This document shows, one piece after another, positions 26,484-35,217 of a DNA stretch of 55,277 nt. The notes beneath the pieces are model-generated. The model was not told where the DNA came from and ran no database searches. It was given only the letters and a program-made list of their open reading frames with translations. This DNA comes from Acidimicrobiales bacterium (GTDB lineage Bacteria > Actinomycetota > Acidimicrobiia > Acidimicrobiales > SZUA-35). The translations under genes and the position numbers were made by a program. Every line of letters starts with the position of its first letter. Position 1 is the stretch's first letter. The DNA lies in assembly GCA_024638815.1 (NCBI GenBank), contig JAHEJM010000001.1, positions 1 to 55,277 of the forward strand, given 5' to 3'.

Positions 26484-27877
26484 GACTGCTCCCTTTCCGG
26501 GTGGGGCCGCTGATGGCCTGGATCCTCGCCGTTGTCGGCACCGTCCTCGCCGGAAGCGCCGTCATCGACATGGGGTTGAACGACCCGGTTGCCGTCGGCT
26601 CGGTCATCATCGCCACGGTCTTCGGCACCGTCACCATCGGAGCCGGCACGGTCGATGGTGGCGTCCGGGCCCGTACCGGCCTCGGGATCGGGATCCTGGT
26701 CGCCGCCACCATCGGGTGGTGCCTCGACTGGAGGCAGCTCCAGCAGCTGGCGGATCCGGGGATGCATCACCTCCCGATCCCAGCCGATGAGGGTTCCGGC
26801 CGTGATCTCGTCGTTCAAGTCCCATTGCAGTTCACCCTCGGGAGCGAGATGGCGAAGCAAGGTGACGATGTTGTTGGAGAACATGAGGCTGGCCGATGCC
26901 GCCGCTCGGGACGGCAGATCGGTGGGGCCGAGAATGATGACCCCGCCGTGGTTGACCTCATCGTCGGGTTTGGTCATGCGGCAATTTCCACCCCGCTCGG
27001 CGGCCAGATCCACGACGACCGAGCCGGGTCGCATGGCCTCCACCATTTCCGTGGTGATCAGCTCCGGACTGGCTGCTCCGGGAATGGCGGCCGTGGTGAT
27101 GACCACATCAGCATCGGCCACGTAGGGAAGCAGGGCTTCGTTCTGGCGGCGATTGACATCGGCTGCTTGTTCCCGGGCGTAGCCGCCCTCGTCCTCGGCC
27201 TCCTCGAAATCCAGTTCGAGCATGATCGGCTTGGCCCCGACCGATGCGATCTGCTCCACGGCGGCGGGGCGGATGTCGTAGCCCTGGACGATTGCCCCCA
27301 GTCGTTTTGCCGTGGCGATGGCTTGAAGTCCGGCCACTCCGGCGCCCAACACCACGACCTTGGCCGCCGGAATGGTTCCACCGGCCGTCATCAGCATGGG
27401 GAACATCCGGGGAACACGGCTGGCCGCCAGCAACACGGCCTGATAACCCGACACGGTGCCCATCGATGACAGCACGTCCATGCTCTGGGCTCGGGTGATG
27501 CGGGGAATCAGTTCCAGTGACACCACCGCCGCCCCGGTCTGCAACAGGGCCTCGGCCCGCTCGAAGTTCCAGAGCGGATCGAGCAGGGCGACATAGGTGT
27601 GAGCCGGGCCGAGCTGGAACCACTCCGACATGGACAGGTCGTAGACGCTGGGGGCCACCGTCTGCAGGATCACGCCTTCGGTTCCGATGACGGACGTCCG
27701 CTGATCGACGACGGCCCCGGCCTCCCGGTATTCCCGATCGGAGAATCCGGCCTTCAAACCGGCCCCGACCTCGACATTCACCTGATGGCCGTCGGCGGCC
27801 AGCTTGGCCGCACCGGCCGGGGTGACGGCAACCCGACGTTCCTTGGACTCGGTCTGTCTCGGTACACCTATTCGCAT
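26480..27877 (-). CDS. pntA: NAD(P) transhydrogenase, alpha subunit 1 (NAD-binding)
   Basis: A 465-residue soluble domain I of the transhydrogenase. Features: MRIGVPRQTESKERRVAVTP, the dinucleotide fold VVVLGAGVAGLQAIATAKRLGA, YDIRPAAVEQIASVGA, and the mobile loop DVVITTAAIPG. It binds NAD(H) and passes hydride to domain III of PntB. Oddity: after the conserved domain (about residue 395) there is a tail of roughly 70 residues rich in Asp, Gly, Glu and Pro that looks disordered; split alpha-1 subunits normally end near 380-390. First gene of the operon; the ATG start begins the standard family N-terminus. Confidence 0.9.
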   Translation of the reverse strand: MRIGVPRQTESKERRVAVTPAGAAKLAADGHQVNVEVGAGLKAGFSDREYREAGAVVDQRTSVIGTEGVILQTVAPSVYDLSMSEWFQLGPAHTYVALLDPLWNFERAEALLQTGAAVVSLELIPRITRAQSMDVLSSMGTVSGYQAVLLAASRVPRMFPMLMTAGGTIPAAKVVVLGAGVAGLQAIATAKRLGAIVQGYDIRPAAVEQIASVGAKPIMLELDFEEAEDEGGYAREQAADVNRRQNEALLPYVADADVVITTAAIPGAASPELITTEMVEAMRPGSVVVDLAAERGGNCRMTKPDDEVNHGGVIILGPTDLPSRAAASASLMFSNNIVTLLRHLAPEGELQWDLNDEITAGTLIGWDREVMHPRIRQLLELPPVEAPPDGGGDQDPDPEAGTGPDATIDRAGSDGDGAEDRGDDDRADGNRVVQPHVDDGASGEDGADNGEDPGHQRPHPEREQS

Positions 27878-27943
27878 CGAGTGGGAGGCCTCTTTCCAGG
27901 GGAGCAGTCGGTTGTCGGTCAGCCTATCGATCCGACCCGGCGG

Positions 27944-28948
27944 CTACAGCCATCCCATGGCCAGAGCGGCCGCTGTGGTCAAACCGATGGCGATTCGATA
28001 CCAACCGAACACATCCAGTCCCCTTTGCTGCAGCCAGGCCACCATCCACTTGATGGAGGCGACGGCGGAAACGAAGGCCACGACCATGCCGATCAGGGGC
28101 GTCACCCAACCGTAGAGATCGATCAACTGCTGGCCGTCCTGGGCGGCGGTGACCACGGTGGCGGCGCCAAGCGTGGCCAACCCGAGTAGGAACGAGAACT
28201 CCACCGCTGCGGCCAGGGACAGGCCGACCAGGACTCCGGCCACGATGGTGACCAGGCTCCGGCTCGTGCCGGGCCACAGGGCGATGGCCTGGGCCAGGCC
28301 GATCAAGACCGCCTGCCGAACGTTGATGCCGGTCAGTTCGGTGCCGCCCCGTTTCAGCACTCCGCTTCGGGTCAGGGCCAGAATGCCCACCCCGCCCACC
28401 AGCCAGGCGAAGGCGATGGGTGGTACCCCGAACAGGCGGTCTCGCACGAAATCGACCAGGACAAGGCCGATGACCGCAGTGGGGGCGAAGGCGGCAACCA
28501 TCCCGATCAGAACCCTTCGACCGTCGGCGGACCGTCCGAGCAGACCTTGGATCATCAGCGTGATCCGCTCCCGATACAGCACGAAGACGGCAAGGATGGC
28601 ACCGGCCTGGATGCAGATGGCGTAGGTGTCGAGAGCCTGTTCCGCCTCCGGTGTCTCGGCCAGACCCAGGATCTCGGTGGTGACAAGCAGGTGTCCGGTG
28701 GAGCTGACCGGGAGGTATTCGGTCAGTCCTTCGACCAGGCCCAGGATGATGGCGGCCCACACCGACAGGTCCTCGACCGAGCCGGTCGACGCTGTGCCCT
28801 GGGCCAACACCGGACCGGCGGCGAGGACGAGGAGGGCGCCGGTGGCGAGGAACGCCACGACGGTGGCGGGCGACACGCTGGGTCGGATACGATCGGATGC
28901 GGCCGACGGCGGGGGCACGACGTCCGGATTCGAACCGGGGTGGGGCAT
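27944..28948 (-). CDS. uppP: Undecaprenyl-diphosphate phosphatase
   Basis: An integral membrane enzyme (334 residues from ATG 28948) that dephosphorylates C55-PP to recycle the lipid carrier for peptidoglycan and other polymers. Catalytic motifs are intact: EGLTEYLPVSSTGH (Glu73, Glu77) and PGTSRS. It is about 60 residues longer than typical UppP because of an N-terminal Pro/Ser-rich leader and an extra hydrophobic segment ending in an AxA-like GPVLAQ, which may be a cleavable signal peptide or an added helix. A TTG at 28957 is a less likely start. It is divergent from the hisN-like gene. Confidence 0.9.
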   Translation of the reverse strand: MPHPGSNPDVVPPPSAASDRIRPSVSPATVVAFLATGALLVLAAGPVLAQGTASTGSVEDLSVWAAIILGLVEGLTEYLPVSSTGHLLVTTEILGLAETPEAEQALDTYAICIQAGAILAVFVLYRERITLMIQGLLGRSADGRRVLIGMVAAFAPTAVIGLVLVDFVRDRLFGVPPIAFAWLVGGVGILALTRSGVLKRGGTELTGINVRQAVLIGLAQAIALWPGTSRSLVTIVAGVLVGLSLAAAVEFSFLLGLATLGAATVVTAAQDGQQLIDLYGWVTPLIGMVVAFVSAVASIKWMVAWLQQRGLDVFGWYRIAIGLTTAAALAMGWL

Positions 28949-29017
28949 GGACGCCAACCCTAGGCCGATGTCGAGCCGAGGCGGCGGAAATGGTGGTGGA
29001 CGCTACCGTTACCAACC

Positions 29018-29887
29018 ATGTCGGCCCAGCAGTTCCCGCTCACCGAAGTCTCGGTCACCGCCGTGGCCGAGGTGATCCGAGGTGCCGGTCGCCGCTCGCT
29101 TCGGTGGTACCGCACCGTCTCCCATTCCCAGGCCGACAACAAGCGTGCGCTGGAGGCAGGTGGTGATGGTGGTTTCGATCCCGTCACCGAGGCTGATCGA
29201 GCCGTCGAGTCCGAGATCCGGTCCTGGTTGGGTCGGCACCATCCCAGCCACCGCATCGTGGGCGAGGAGTACGGCCGCCATGATGGCGACGGCTCCGGTT
29301 CGGACCACGAGTGGGTCATCGACCCCATCGACGGCACCCGGGCCTTTGTCACCGGCCACCCCATGTGGGGAACCTTGGTCGGGCTTCGTCGGGGCGGCCT
29401 ACCGGTGGCGGGCTGGATGTACCTGCCCGTGCTCGATGAGAGCTACGTCGGTGTGTGGCACGGCACGGCGGACCGTTGGGCCCGGTTCATCGATCATGGG
29501 CCCGGTGAACGCCAGGCGACGACCACGCCCCTGGCCGTCAGCGCCACGACGTCGGTGGCCGAGTCCGTCGTGTTGTGCACCCATCCCGACATGTTCGCCC
29601 CGGGAGCAGAGGCCGACGCCTTCGCCGCGGTGGCCGACCGGGCCAAGATGGTTCGCTACAGCGGCGATTGCGTCAACTATGGCCTTCTGGCCATGGGTTT
29701 GGTCGATCTGGTCATCGAGAACCAGCTGGCGCCCTATGACATCGTGCCCCTGATCCCCATCATCACCGCGGCGGGCGGAGTGGTTACCGACCGCCATGGA
29801 GGACCGGCCACCGAGGGTGGATTCGTCGTGGCGGCGTCTACCCCCGAGCTGCACACCGCCACCCTGGAGCTTCTGAACGGCGGGTGA
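29018..29887 (+). CDS. hisN: Inositol-monophosphatase-family phosphatase, probable histidinol-phosphatase
   Basis: A 289-residue Mg-dependent phosphatase. Metal-binding motifs: GEEYG (metal Glu), WVIDPIDGTRAFVTG, and the C-terminal YDIVPLIPIITAAGG with its Asp. The FVTGHPMWGTLVGL variation after the DPIDGT motif and the YDIVPL motif are typical of the HisN branch (histidinol-phosphate phosphatase of actinobacteria) rather than SuhB. No other his gene is nearby, so substrate assignment is by family only. Start ATG 29018 lies eight bases after a TACCGT box (29004-29009), possibly leaderless. Confidence 0.78.
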   Translation: MSAQQFPLTEVSVTAVAEVIRGAGRRSLRWYRTVSHSQADNKRALEAGGDGGFDPVTEADRAVESEIRSWLGRHHPSHRIVGEEYGRHDGDGSGSDHEWVIDPIDGTRAFVTGHPMWGTLVGLRRGGLPVAGWMYLPVLDESYVGVWHGTADRWARFIDHGPGERQATTTPLAVSATTSVAESVVLCTHPDMFAPGAEADAFAAVADRAKMVRYSGDCVNYGLLAMGLVDLVIENQLAPYDIVPLIPIITAAGGVVTDRHGGPATEGGFVVAASTPELHTATLELLNGG

Positions 29888-29902
29888 CCGAGGGCCGGCC
29901 GG

Positions 29903-30529
29903 CTAGACCGGTTGGTCGGCTCTGGCCGGCCGGGCGCCGGCCACGTCGATGCCCCGCAGCCCGGCCCACACCAGATTGGAGATGTCGCCGGCCAGGCGCT
30001 CCACGGGCACGCCAGTGGAGCTGTGGGCCTGGGCGAACCGGGTCATTGCCTCGGCCAACCCGATGACCCCATAGGCCATGGCCTGTCGGCGCTCGGTCGA
30101 CAGGGTGGGCACATCGATGAGAGCGGCGATGGCGTCGGCCAGGGAGCGCTCGACCTGGGAGGTCAACTCGGCCCACTCCTCGTCCTGACGATTGGCCCCG
30201 TTGAACAGCAGACGGAAGCCGTCCGGGTCGTCCTCGACGAAGTGGGCGTAGGCGGCCATGCCCATCTCGACCTTGTGCCGAGGATTGTCGGTGGTCGCCG
30301 CCGCATCGATCACGGTGGTCCGCAGCCGCTCACCGATGTCCTCGAGCACGCTGCGGTAGAGGTCACGCTTGGATTGGTAGTGCTGGTACAGCACCGGCTT
30401 GGTCACCCCGGCCGCCGTGGCGATTTCGGCCATCGTCGTTTCGTGGAAGCCGTTTCGGGCCAGAACCCGTCGGGCAACCGCCAAAAGCTGGCGTTTTCGC
30501 TCCGGGCCGGGTAATCGCGTGGTCACCAT
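29903..30529 (-). CDS. TetR-family transcriptional regulator
   Basis: A 208-residue TetR/AcrR regulator. The N-terminal helix-turn-helix reads RKRQLLAVARRVLARNGF, TTMAEIATAAGVTKPVLYQHYQSKRDLY. The C-terminal ligand domain (SVLEDIGERLRTTVIDAA, FRLLFNGANRQDEEWAEL, GLAEAMTRFAQ) resembles regulators of lipid or stress genes. It is the third gene of a minus-strand operon with the small membrane protein (22 bp upstream) and the glycosyltransferase. The ligand and target are unknown. Confidence 0.85.
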   Translation of the reverse strand: MVTTRLPGPERKRQLLAVARRVLARNGFHETTMAEIATAAGVTKPVLYQHYQSKRDLYRSVLEDIGERLRTTVIDAAATTDNPRHKVEMGMAAYAHFVEDDPDGFRLLFNGANRQDEEWAELTSQVERSLADAIAALIDVPTLSTERRQAMAYGVIGLAEAMTRFAQAHSSTGVPVERLAGDISNLVWAGLRGIDVAGARPARADQPV

Positions 30530-30551
30530 GGTGCCGTCCGTTCCGTCCGCC

Positions 30552-30836
30552 TCACCATGTTCCTTCCCTGTCCGCTCGATCGGCTGCCTTCACGGCGTAC
30601 ATGAATACCATAGCCGGGGCCAGAATCACCGATCCGGCGATCAGGCAGAAGCCGATGACGGTGGTCCAAGCCGAGGAGAACCCGACGATCAGGGCGAGAA
30701 AAAACAGGACGGCGGCCAGGGCGAACAAACCGCCCCCGGTGCGGACACCGAGGTTCACCAGGCGCGCCACTTTGGCCCGTTTCACCAACACCGGATCCGA
30801 ACCGGTGTCGGAACCTGCCTCCGGCACACTGGTCAT
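30552..30836 (-). CDS. Small two-helix membrane protein
   Basis: A 94-residue protein with two hydrophobic helices (GGLFALAAVLFFLALIVGF and TVIGFCLIAGSVILAPAMVFMYAVKAAD) and charged ends. Similar small proteins of unknown function are common in actinobacteria. Start ATG 30836 overlaps the glycosyltransferase stop as ATGA, so the two are co-translated; ATG 30845 in the same frame is less likely. The longer open frame up to 31868 is an artefact of the glycosyltransferase gene. Confidence 0.7.
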   Translation of the reverse strand: MTSVPEAGSDTGSDPVLVKRAKVARLVNLGVRTGGGLFALAAVLFFLALIVGFSSAWTTVIGFCLIAGSVILAPAMVFMYAVKAADRADREGTW

Positions 30837-31876
30837 GGTAACCATCCTGCCCGGTCGAGGAGCCGTTCGATACCGGCGGACATGGCCTCGAGCGAGAAGT
30901 GCTCCAGCGCCAGCGCGCAGTTGGTCTCGAGATCCTCGGTCAGGTCCGCTGATTCCAGGGCCCGCTTGATGCCCTCGGGCTCGGCCGTGTCGGGCCATCG
31001 GAAGCCGAGTCGGCGCAGTTCGTCGGCCACCGGATAGTGGGCCACGGCCACCGGCTTGCCCACGAGTGCCGCCTCGATCGGCGGATTGCCGAAACCCTCC
31101 CAGGTCGAGGGGAAGACCACCAGATCGCAGGCGGCGTAGAGATCGGCCATGGTGATGTCCAATCCGTCCACCGGGTGGCGGCGCACCGGGCACGACGCTC
31201 GGGCCAGGATGCGATCCAGTGTCGGTCCGTAGCCCTCTTCGGCCTGGCCCGGAATCCAGTAGACGCCACCCAGATGAGCCGTGACGTTCAACGCCTGGGG
31301 TACATTCTTTCGTTCGATGGCTCGGACCGGGTGGGCCACGAGGAAGGCGGTGTTGTCGATTCCCAACCGGGACCGGGTGGCGCGGCGTCGCCCCCGGGGT
31401 GGATCGGTGTCGAAACCGTTGTAGATGGTGGTGGCGTCGATGCCCCGCTCGACGAACTGGCTTTCGGTCAGCCGGTTGATGGTGACGTGGCGCCAGTTCG
31501 GGTCGTCGATGGGGAGTTCGTCGACATGGGCGAAGCGGTCCCGCTGCCAGGGCGGGTCGTGGTGGTGGCAGATCGTCGGTCGGCCCCGCAGCACCTCGGC
31601 CAGGGTCCGGCTGGCCGGCAGATTGAGCGGGATCGACAACAGGTTCTCCACCACCACCAGGTCGGCGTCGCCCACCGACGCTGCCAGCTCCTCGGGTTCG
31701 GGCGGGGCCGTGGCGTCGATGGCCAGGCCCGGCACGAGCCGGTCCACCGGGCCTTCCCCGGCCACGGTGGTGACGACGAATCCGAGCCGCTCCAGAGCCC
31801 GGGCCCAGTGGTCGGCCACCACCGACACGCCGTCGGCCAGTCCGAGACGAAACGAGACCATGGCGCAACCGGGCAT
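30833..31876 (-). CDS. Glycosyltransferase (GT4-like, GT-B fold)
   Basis: A 347-residue GT-B glycosyltransferase. N-terminal Rossmann domain MVSFRLGLADGVSVVADHWARALERLG; C-terminal donor domain with LVAHPVRAIERKNVPQAL, YAACDLVVFPSTWEGFGNPPIEAALVGKPVAVAHYP, which holds the EX7E-type motif. Cytoplasmic, with no membrane helix. The target sugar is unknown. ATG 31876 is preferred because it keeps the first beta strand; a TAGATT box lies six bases upstream (leaderless). The divergent start of a GH63-type sugar hydrolase is only a few bases away, so the two may act in the same compatible-solute or capsule pathway (inference). Confidence 0.8.
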   Translation of the reverse strand: MPGCAMVSFRLGLADGVSVVADHWARALERLGFVVTTVAGEGPVDRLVPGLAIDATAPPEPEELAASVGDADLVVVENLLSIPLNLPASRTLAEVLRGRPTICHHHDPPWQRDRFAHVDELPIDDPNWRHVTINRLTESQFVERGIDATTIYNGFDTDPPRGRRRATRSRLGIDNTAFLVAHPVRAIERKNVPQALNVTAHLGGVYWIPGQAEEGYGPTLDRILARASCPVRRHPVDGLDITMADLYAACDLVVFPSTWEGFGNPPIEAALVGKPVAVAHYPVADELRRLGFRWPDTAEPEGIKRALESADLTEDLETNCALALEHFSLEAMSAGIERLLDRAGWLP

Positions 31877-31877
31877 C

Positions 31878-33233
31878 GTGCGAATCTACCCTGGGTTTTC
31901 CTTGGAGATCGGATCATTCCTACCGGAGGCCACGTCTCGCATGCTGCACGAGGCGTGGCGAGCGCCCGGCTATTGCGTGCCCAACGCCCAGACCTATCCC
32001 CACCAGTGGTTATGGGATTCTTGTTTCCACGCCCTGATCTGGACCGAGTTCCATCCGGAACGAGGCGTGCGGGAAGTGGAATCGGCCCTCGCTCATCAGT
32101 TGCCGTCGGGGTTCGTGCCCCACATGACCTATTGGCAGGAGCCGGAGTCGGCCCGGGCCTTCTGGGGCCGGGGTGGGACCTCGACCATCACCCAGCCACC
32201 CATGTACGGCCACGCTGTGGCCCGGCTGACAGCGGCCGGTGTCTCGGTGCCACCCACCGTGACGAAACGGGCGGCCGCCGGCCTTCTCCACCTGCTCGAG
32301 TCCCGAACCCGAACCCCCTCCGGCCTGGTGACGGTGTTCCATCCGTGGGAGACCGGTTGCGACGACAGTCCTCGATGGTGCCCCACCGATGATCCCGAAT
32401 GGTGGCGTGACCGGGGCCGGCGGTTGTGGCGGGATGTCAAACACGAGCTGGTCCGCAGCGTGGGGTTCGGCGATGACGGTACGCCGGTCGATTGCCGTGG
32501 TTTTGTCATCGGGTCGGTTGGCTTCAGCGCCCTGGTTGCCTGGAATGCCCGGGAGTTGGCCTCGGTGATGGCCGACGACGAACCGAGCGGCGGCTCGTCG
32601 AACGCAAACTCGTCAAACAGGGCGGAATCGAACGGAGCCGGATCGCAGGTCAACGGTTCCGACGCCTCCGGGTGGAGGGAGGAGACGGCCCGGCGACTGC
32701 AGGTCGGTGCTGATGACTTGGCCCATGCCGTGGCCGGCCGTTGGGATCGGGGCCTGGCCACGTGGACCGATGAGCCGGTGAATTGGCGTGCACTGTCGTC
32801 GCACTCCGAACTCCGTGATCCGGACCCGGCGGTCAGAACCCTGGATGCCATGCTGGCCCTGCTGATCGACCATCGAGCCGGTGCTGTGGCCGAACTGGCC
32901 GACGGCGGGGGGTTCAATGCCGGGTTCGGGCCTCGAGGGGTGCATCAGGACGAGCCGGGCTATGACCCCGACACCTATTGGCGAGGCCCGGCCTGGCCCC
33001 AACTCGGGTACCTGATCTGGGTGGCGTTGGCCCGGGCTGGGTGGGCACACGAGGCCGAGCAGATGCGCTCCACCCTGGCGGCCGGGGCGGCCCGATCCGG
33101 GTTGGCCGAGTTCTGGAACCCCGACACCGGCGAGGGCCGGGGCGCCCGGCCCCAGACCTGGACCGGCCTTGGTCTGGTGGCGGAACGAGCCGCCGAGCTC
33201 GCTCTCGAAACCGCCACGCCCGGCATCGCCTGA
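31878..33233 (+). CDS. Glucosylglycerate/mannosylglycerate hydrolase-like glycosidase (GH63)
   Basis: A 451-residue (alpha/alpha)6-barrel glycosidase, almost the length of mycobacterial glucosylglycerate hydrolase (about 446). Recognisable segments: PHQWLWDSCFHALIWTEFHPE, LPSGFVPHMTYW, FHPWETGCDDSPRW (candidate catalytic acid), DPDTYWRGPAWPQLGYLIW, and SGLAEFWNPDTGEGRGARPQ, which should carry the base. Residues about 235-265 are a Ser/Asn/Gly-rich insertion absent from usual family members. Cytoplasmic; likely releases glucose from glucosylglycerate-type solutes. Start: GTG 31878 is chosen because ATG 31860 would overlap the divergent glycosyltransferase; neither has a clear ribosome binding site. 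Confidence 0.75.
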   Translation: MRIYPGFSLEIGSFLPEATSRMLHEAWRAPGYCVPNAQTYPHQWLWDSCFHALIWTEFHPERGVREVESALAHQLPSGFVPHMTYWQEPESARAFWGRGGTSTITQPPMYGHAVARLTAAGVSVPPTVTKRAAAGLLHLLESRTRTPSGLVTVFHPWETGCDDSPRWCPTDDPEWWRDRGRRLWRDVKHELVRSVGFGDDGTPVDCRGFVIGSVGFSALVAWNARELASVMADDEPSGGSSNANSSNRAESNGAGSQVNGSDASGWREETARRLQVGADDLAHAVAGRWDRGLATWTDEPVNWRALSSHSELRDPDPAVRTLDAMLALLIDHRAGAVAELADGGGFNAGFGPRGVHQDEPGYDPDTYWRGPAWPQLGYLIWVALARAGWAHEAEQMRSTLAAGAARSGLAEFWNPDTGEGRGARPQTWTGLGLVAERAAELALETATPGIA

Positions 33234-33310
33234 TCGGCGTCATCGCCTCGACCGGGGCCGGCGGGAACGGCGGGTGGAATTCGGGGTTCGGGACCGCCAC
33301 AGGTTTCTCG

Positions 33311-34396
33311 CTACACGGCGGGAAGCAGCTTGTCGAGATTGGTGAACCACCAGAACATGGCGGCCAGGAACGGGGCGGCGGCCAGTGTGTAGACGGCCCA
33401 CCGATTTCGACGCCGGGCCATCCACAGGGCGGCACCCGCCACCGTTGCGGTCAGCGCAGCACCGGCCACCGTCGGCCACAGATAGTGGAGCTGCCAGCCC
33501 AGCGAGGCATCGATCGAGATCGCCGACTCCGGCGAGGTGACGTTGCCGGGCCACGAGGTGCTTTCGTCGCCGGTGGTCCCGGTCGGGGCCCCGGCGGTGA
33601 CAGCCTCCGACTCGTCGGCCGGTCCCGGTTCGGTGGGGAGGGGTTGATCGACGAGAACCGCAGTGACGATGATGCGTCGGGCCGCCGAGTACTTGGGATG
33701 ACAGGCGGTCAGGGTCAGCCGGTTGTCACCCCTGTCGTCGAGCACGTCCACCGCCGACGGATCGACGATGAAGTGGCCGACGGTTCCACCGCGTCCGTCA
33801 TCGTGGGCTTGAACCAGGTAGCGGAACCGGCCGTCCGATGTCTCGACGATGATCTCATCACCCGGCTGCAACCGATCCAGGTCGAGGAACGGGGCCCCAT
33901 GAGTCGTGCGGTGCCCGGCGATGGCGGCATTGCCGGCCCGCCCCGGCCACGGACCATCGGGATAGCGCCCTGGCCCCAATCGGAGGTAATCCCGTTCGAC
34001 GCCCTCCACGAACACCTTGTTCAGGTCGATGGCGGGGATGACGATCCGCCCGGCGGCCTGGCCCGGGTCCGGTCGCCGGCCACGGTCGACCACCGGTGTA
34101 TCCGGCACCCCGGGCCGCGGAGCCGACGAGGTGGCCGACCGGGTGGTCGATGTTGTGGTCCGGGTCGTTGCCGGGTCGTCGGACGACGAGTCGGTCACGG
34201 TCCCCGAACTCGAGCTCGGAATAGTGGCGGAAGCCTCGAACCGGGCCGCCAATTCCCGACTGAGCTGATCCTGGGCCCGGGCTTCGGCCAAGCCGGTTCC
34301 CCACAACTGAAATCCGGCAAAGGCAACCATGAGCAGGCCGATGGTCAACAGGACCCGGCCGGTCAAGGTCAGGGCGCGGGCCGGAGACGGAACCAT
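33311..34396 (-). CDS. Class E sortase
   Basis: A 361-residue membrane-anchored transpeptidase. One N-terminal helix (VLLTIGLLMVAFAGFQLWG), a Ser/Thr-rich linker (55-110), the sortase beta barrel with catalytic His162 in GHRTTHG, Cys232 in TLTACHPKYS and Arg240/241, then a linker and two C-terminal helices. Family role: it cleaves LAxTG-type sorting signals and links proteins to peptidoglycan. The C-terminal helices are common in class E enzymes. No sortase substrate was recognised in the window. It is convergent with the glycosidase and divergent from the ccm operon (92 bp). Confidence 0.88.
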   Translation of the reverse strand: MVPSPARALTLTGRVLLTIGLLMVAFAGFQLWGTGLAEARAQDQLSRELAARFEASATIPSSSSGTVTDSSSDDPATTRTTTSTTRSATSSAPRPGVPDTPVVDRGRRPDPGQAAGRIVIPAIDLNKVFVEGVERDYLRLGPGRYPDGPWPGRAGNAAIAGHRTTHGAPFLDLDRLQPGDEIIVETSDGRFRYLVQAHDDGRGGTVGHFIVDPSAVDVLDDRGDNRLTLTACHPKYSAARRIIVTAVLVDQPLPTEPGPADESEAVTAGAPTGTTGDESTSWPGNVTSPESAISIDASLGWQLHYLWPTVAGAALTATVAGAALWMARRRNRWAVYTLAAAPFLAAMFWWFTNLDKLLPAV

Positions 34397-34488
34397 GGTC
34401 CTGTAGTCGGCGCCAACCCGGCGTCGGTTGAGGCGGCGCGGGTCCCCCCTGCCCTCTACCGGCGTATCGTGGACCCCGGTGAGATGCC

Positions 34489-35217
34489 ATGGTTGAGGAC
34501 GGGTTCCGGAAAAAGGCGGACGCCGCCCCCATTGTCGAGCTGAGTGGCGTCATCAGCCTGATCGGCCGGTTCCCCGCCCTGGCCGGGCTCGACTTGACCA
34601 TAAATGATGGCGAGATCGTCGTTCTGCGAGGCCCGAACGGGGCGGGCAAGACCACCCTGCTCCGGCTCTGCGCCGGACTTGCCCCGCTGAACGACGGGGT
34701 CGGACGCATCATGGACCTCGATCTCGGCGACCGGGTTCAGCGCCGCCGGATCCGGCGCCAGGCCGGCATGCTCTCCCAGCAGACCTTCTTGTACGACGAA
34801 CTGACGGTGGAGGAGAACCTGCAGTTCTGGGCCACCGCCAATCGGGCCGATCCCGAGGCCATCGAACCCGTTCTCGATCGGCTCGATCTGGGGCGGCGGC
34901 TGCGGACGGTAAAGGTGTCGGGGCTGTCAACCGGCCAACGCCGCCGGGCCTCGTTGGCGGTCATGGTCTGCCGCCGGCCCAAGCTCTGGCTGCTGGACGA
35001 GCCCCATGCCGGTCTCGATCGGGCCGGCCGGGACTTCGTCGACGATCTGGTCGGCCACGCCGTGCGTTTCGGCGCCACCGTGCTCATCGCCTCCCACGAT
35101 GTGGAACGGGCCGAGGAGCTGGCCACCAGAACCGTCCAGATGGCCGGTGGCCGGGTGTTGGTCGACACCAACACTCGCGGTGAGTCGGATCGCCAGGAGG
35201 ACCTCGATGCTTCGTGA
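34489..35217 (+). CDS. ccmA: Heme exporter ATP-binding subunit CcmA
   Basis: A 242-residue ABC ATPase. Walker A GPNGAGKTTLLR, signature LSTGQRRRASLA, Walker B LWLLDEPHAGLD, and the H-loop SHD. With CcmB and CcmC it uses ATP to release holo-CcmE during System I cytochrome c maturation. It is the first gene of a nine-gene operon in which most neighbours overlap. It overlaps ccmB by 11 bp; the ccmB ribosome binding site (CAGGAGGA) lies within its coding sequence. Start ATG 34489 has only a weak GGTGAG upstream. Confidence 0.88.
   Translation: MVEDGFRKKADAAPIVELSGVISLIGRFPALAGLDLTINDGEIVVLRGPNGAGKTTLLRLCAGLAPLNDGVGRIMDLDLGDRVQRRRIRRQAGMLSQQTFLYDELTVEENLQFWATANRADPEAIEPVLDRLDLGRRLRTVKVSGLSTGQRRRASLAVMVCRRPKLWLLDEPHAGLDRAGRDFVDDLVGHAVRFGATVLIASHDVERAEELATRTVQMAGGRVLVDTNTRGESDRQEDLDAS

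Noticed and set aside
32978-34543. Plus-strand open frame of 521 codons spanning the sortase gene
   Set aside because: It crosses the end of the GH63 gene, the whole sortase gene (catalytic His, Cys, Arg all present on the minus strand) and the ccmA start; no domain resemblance.
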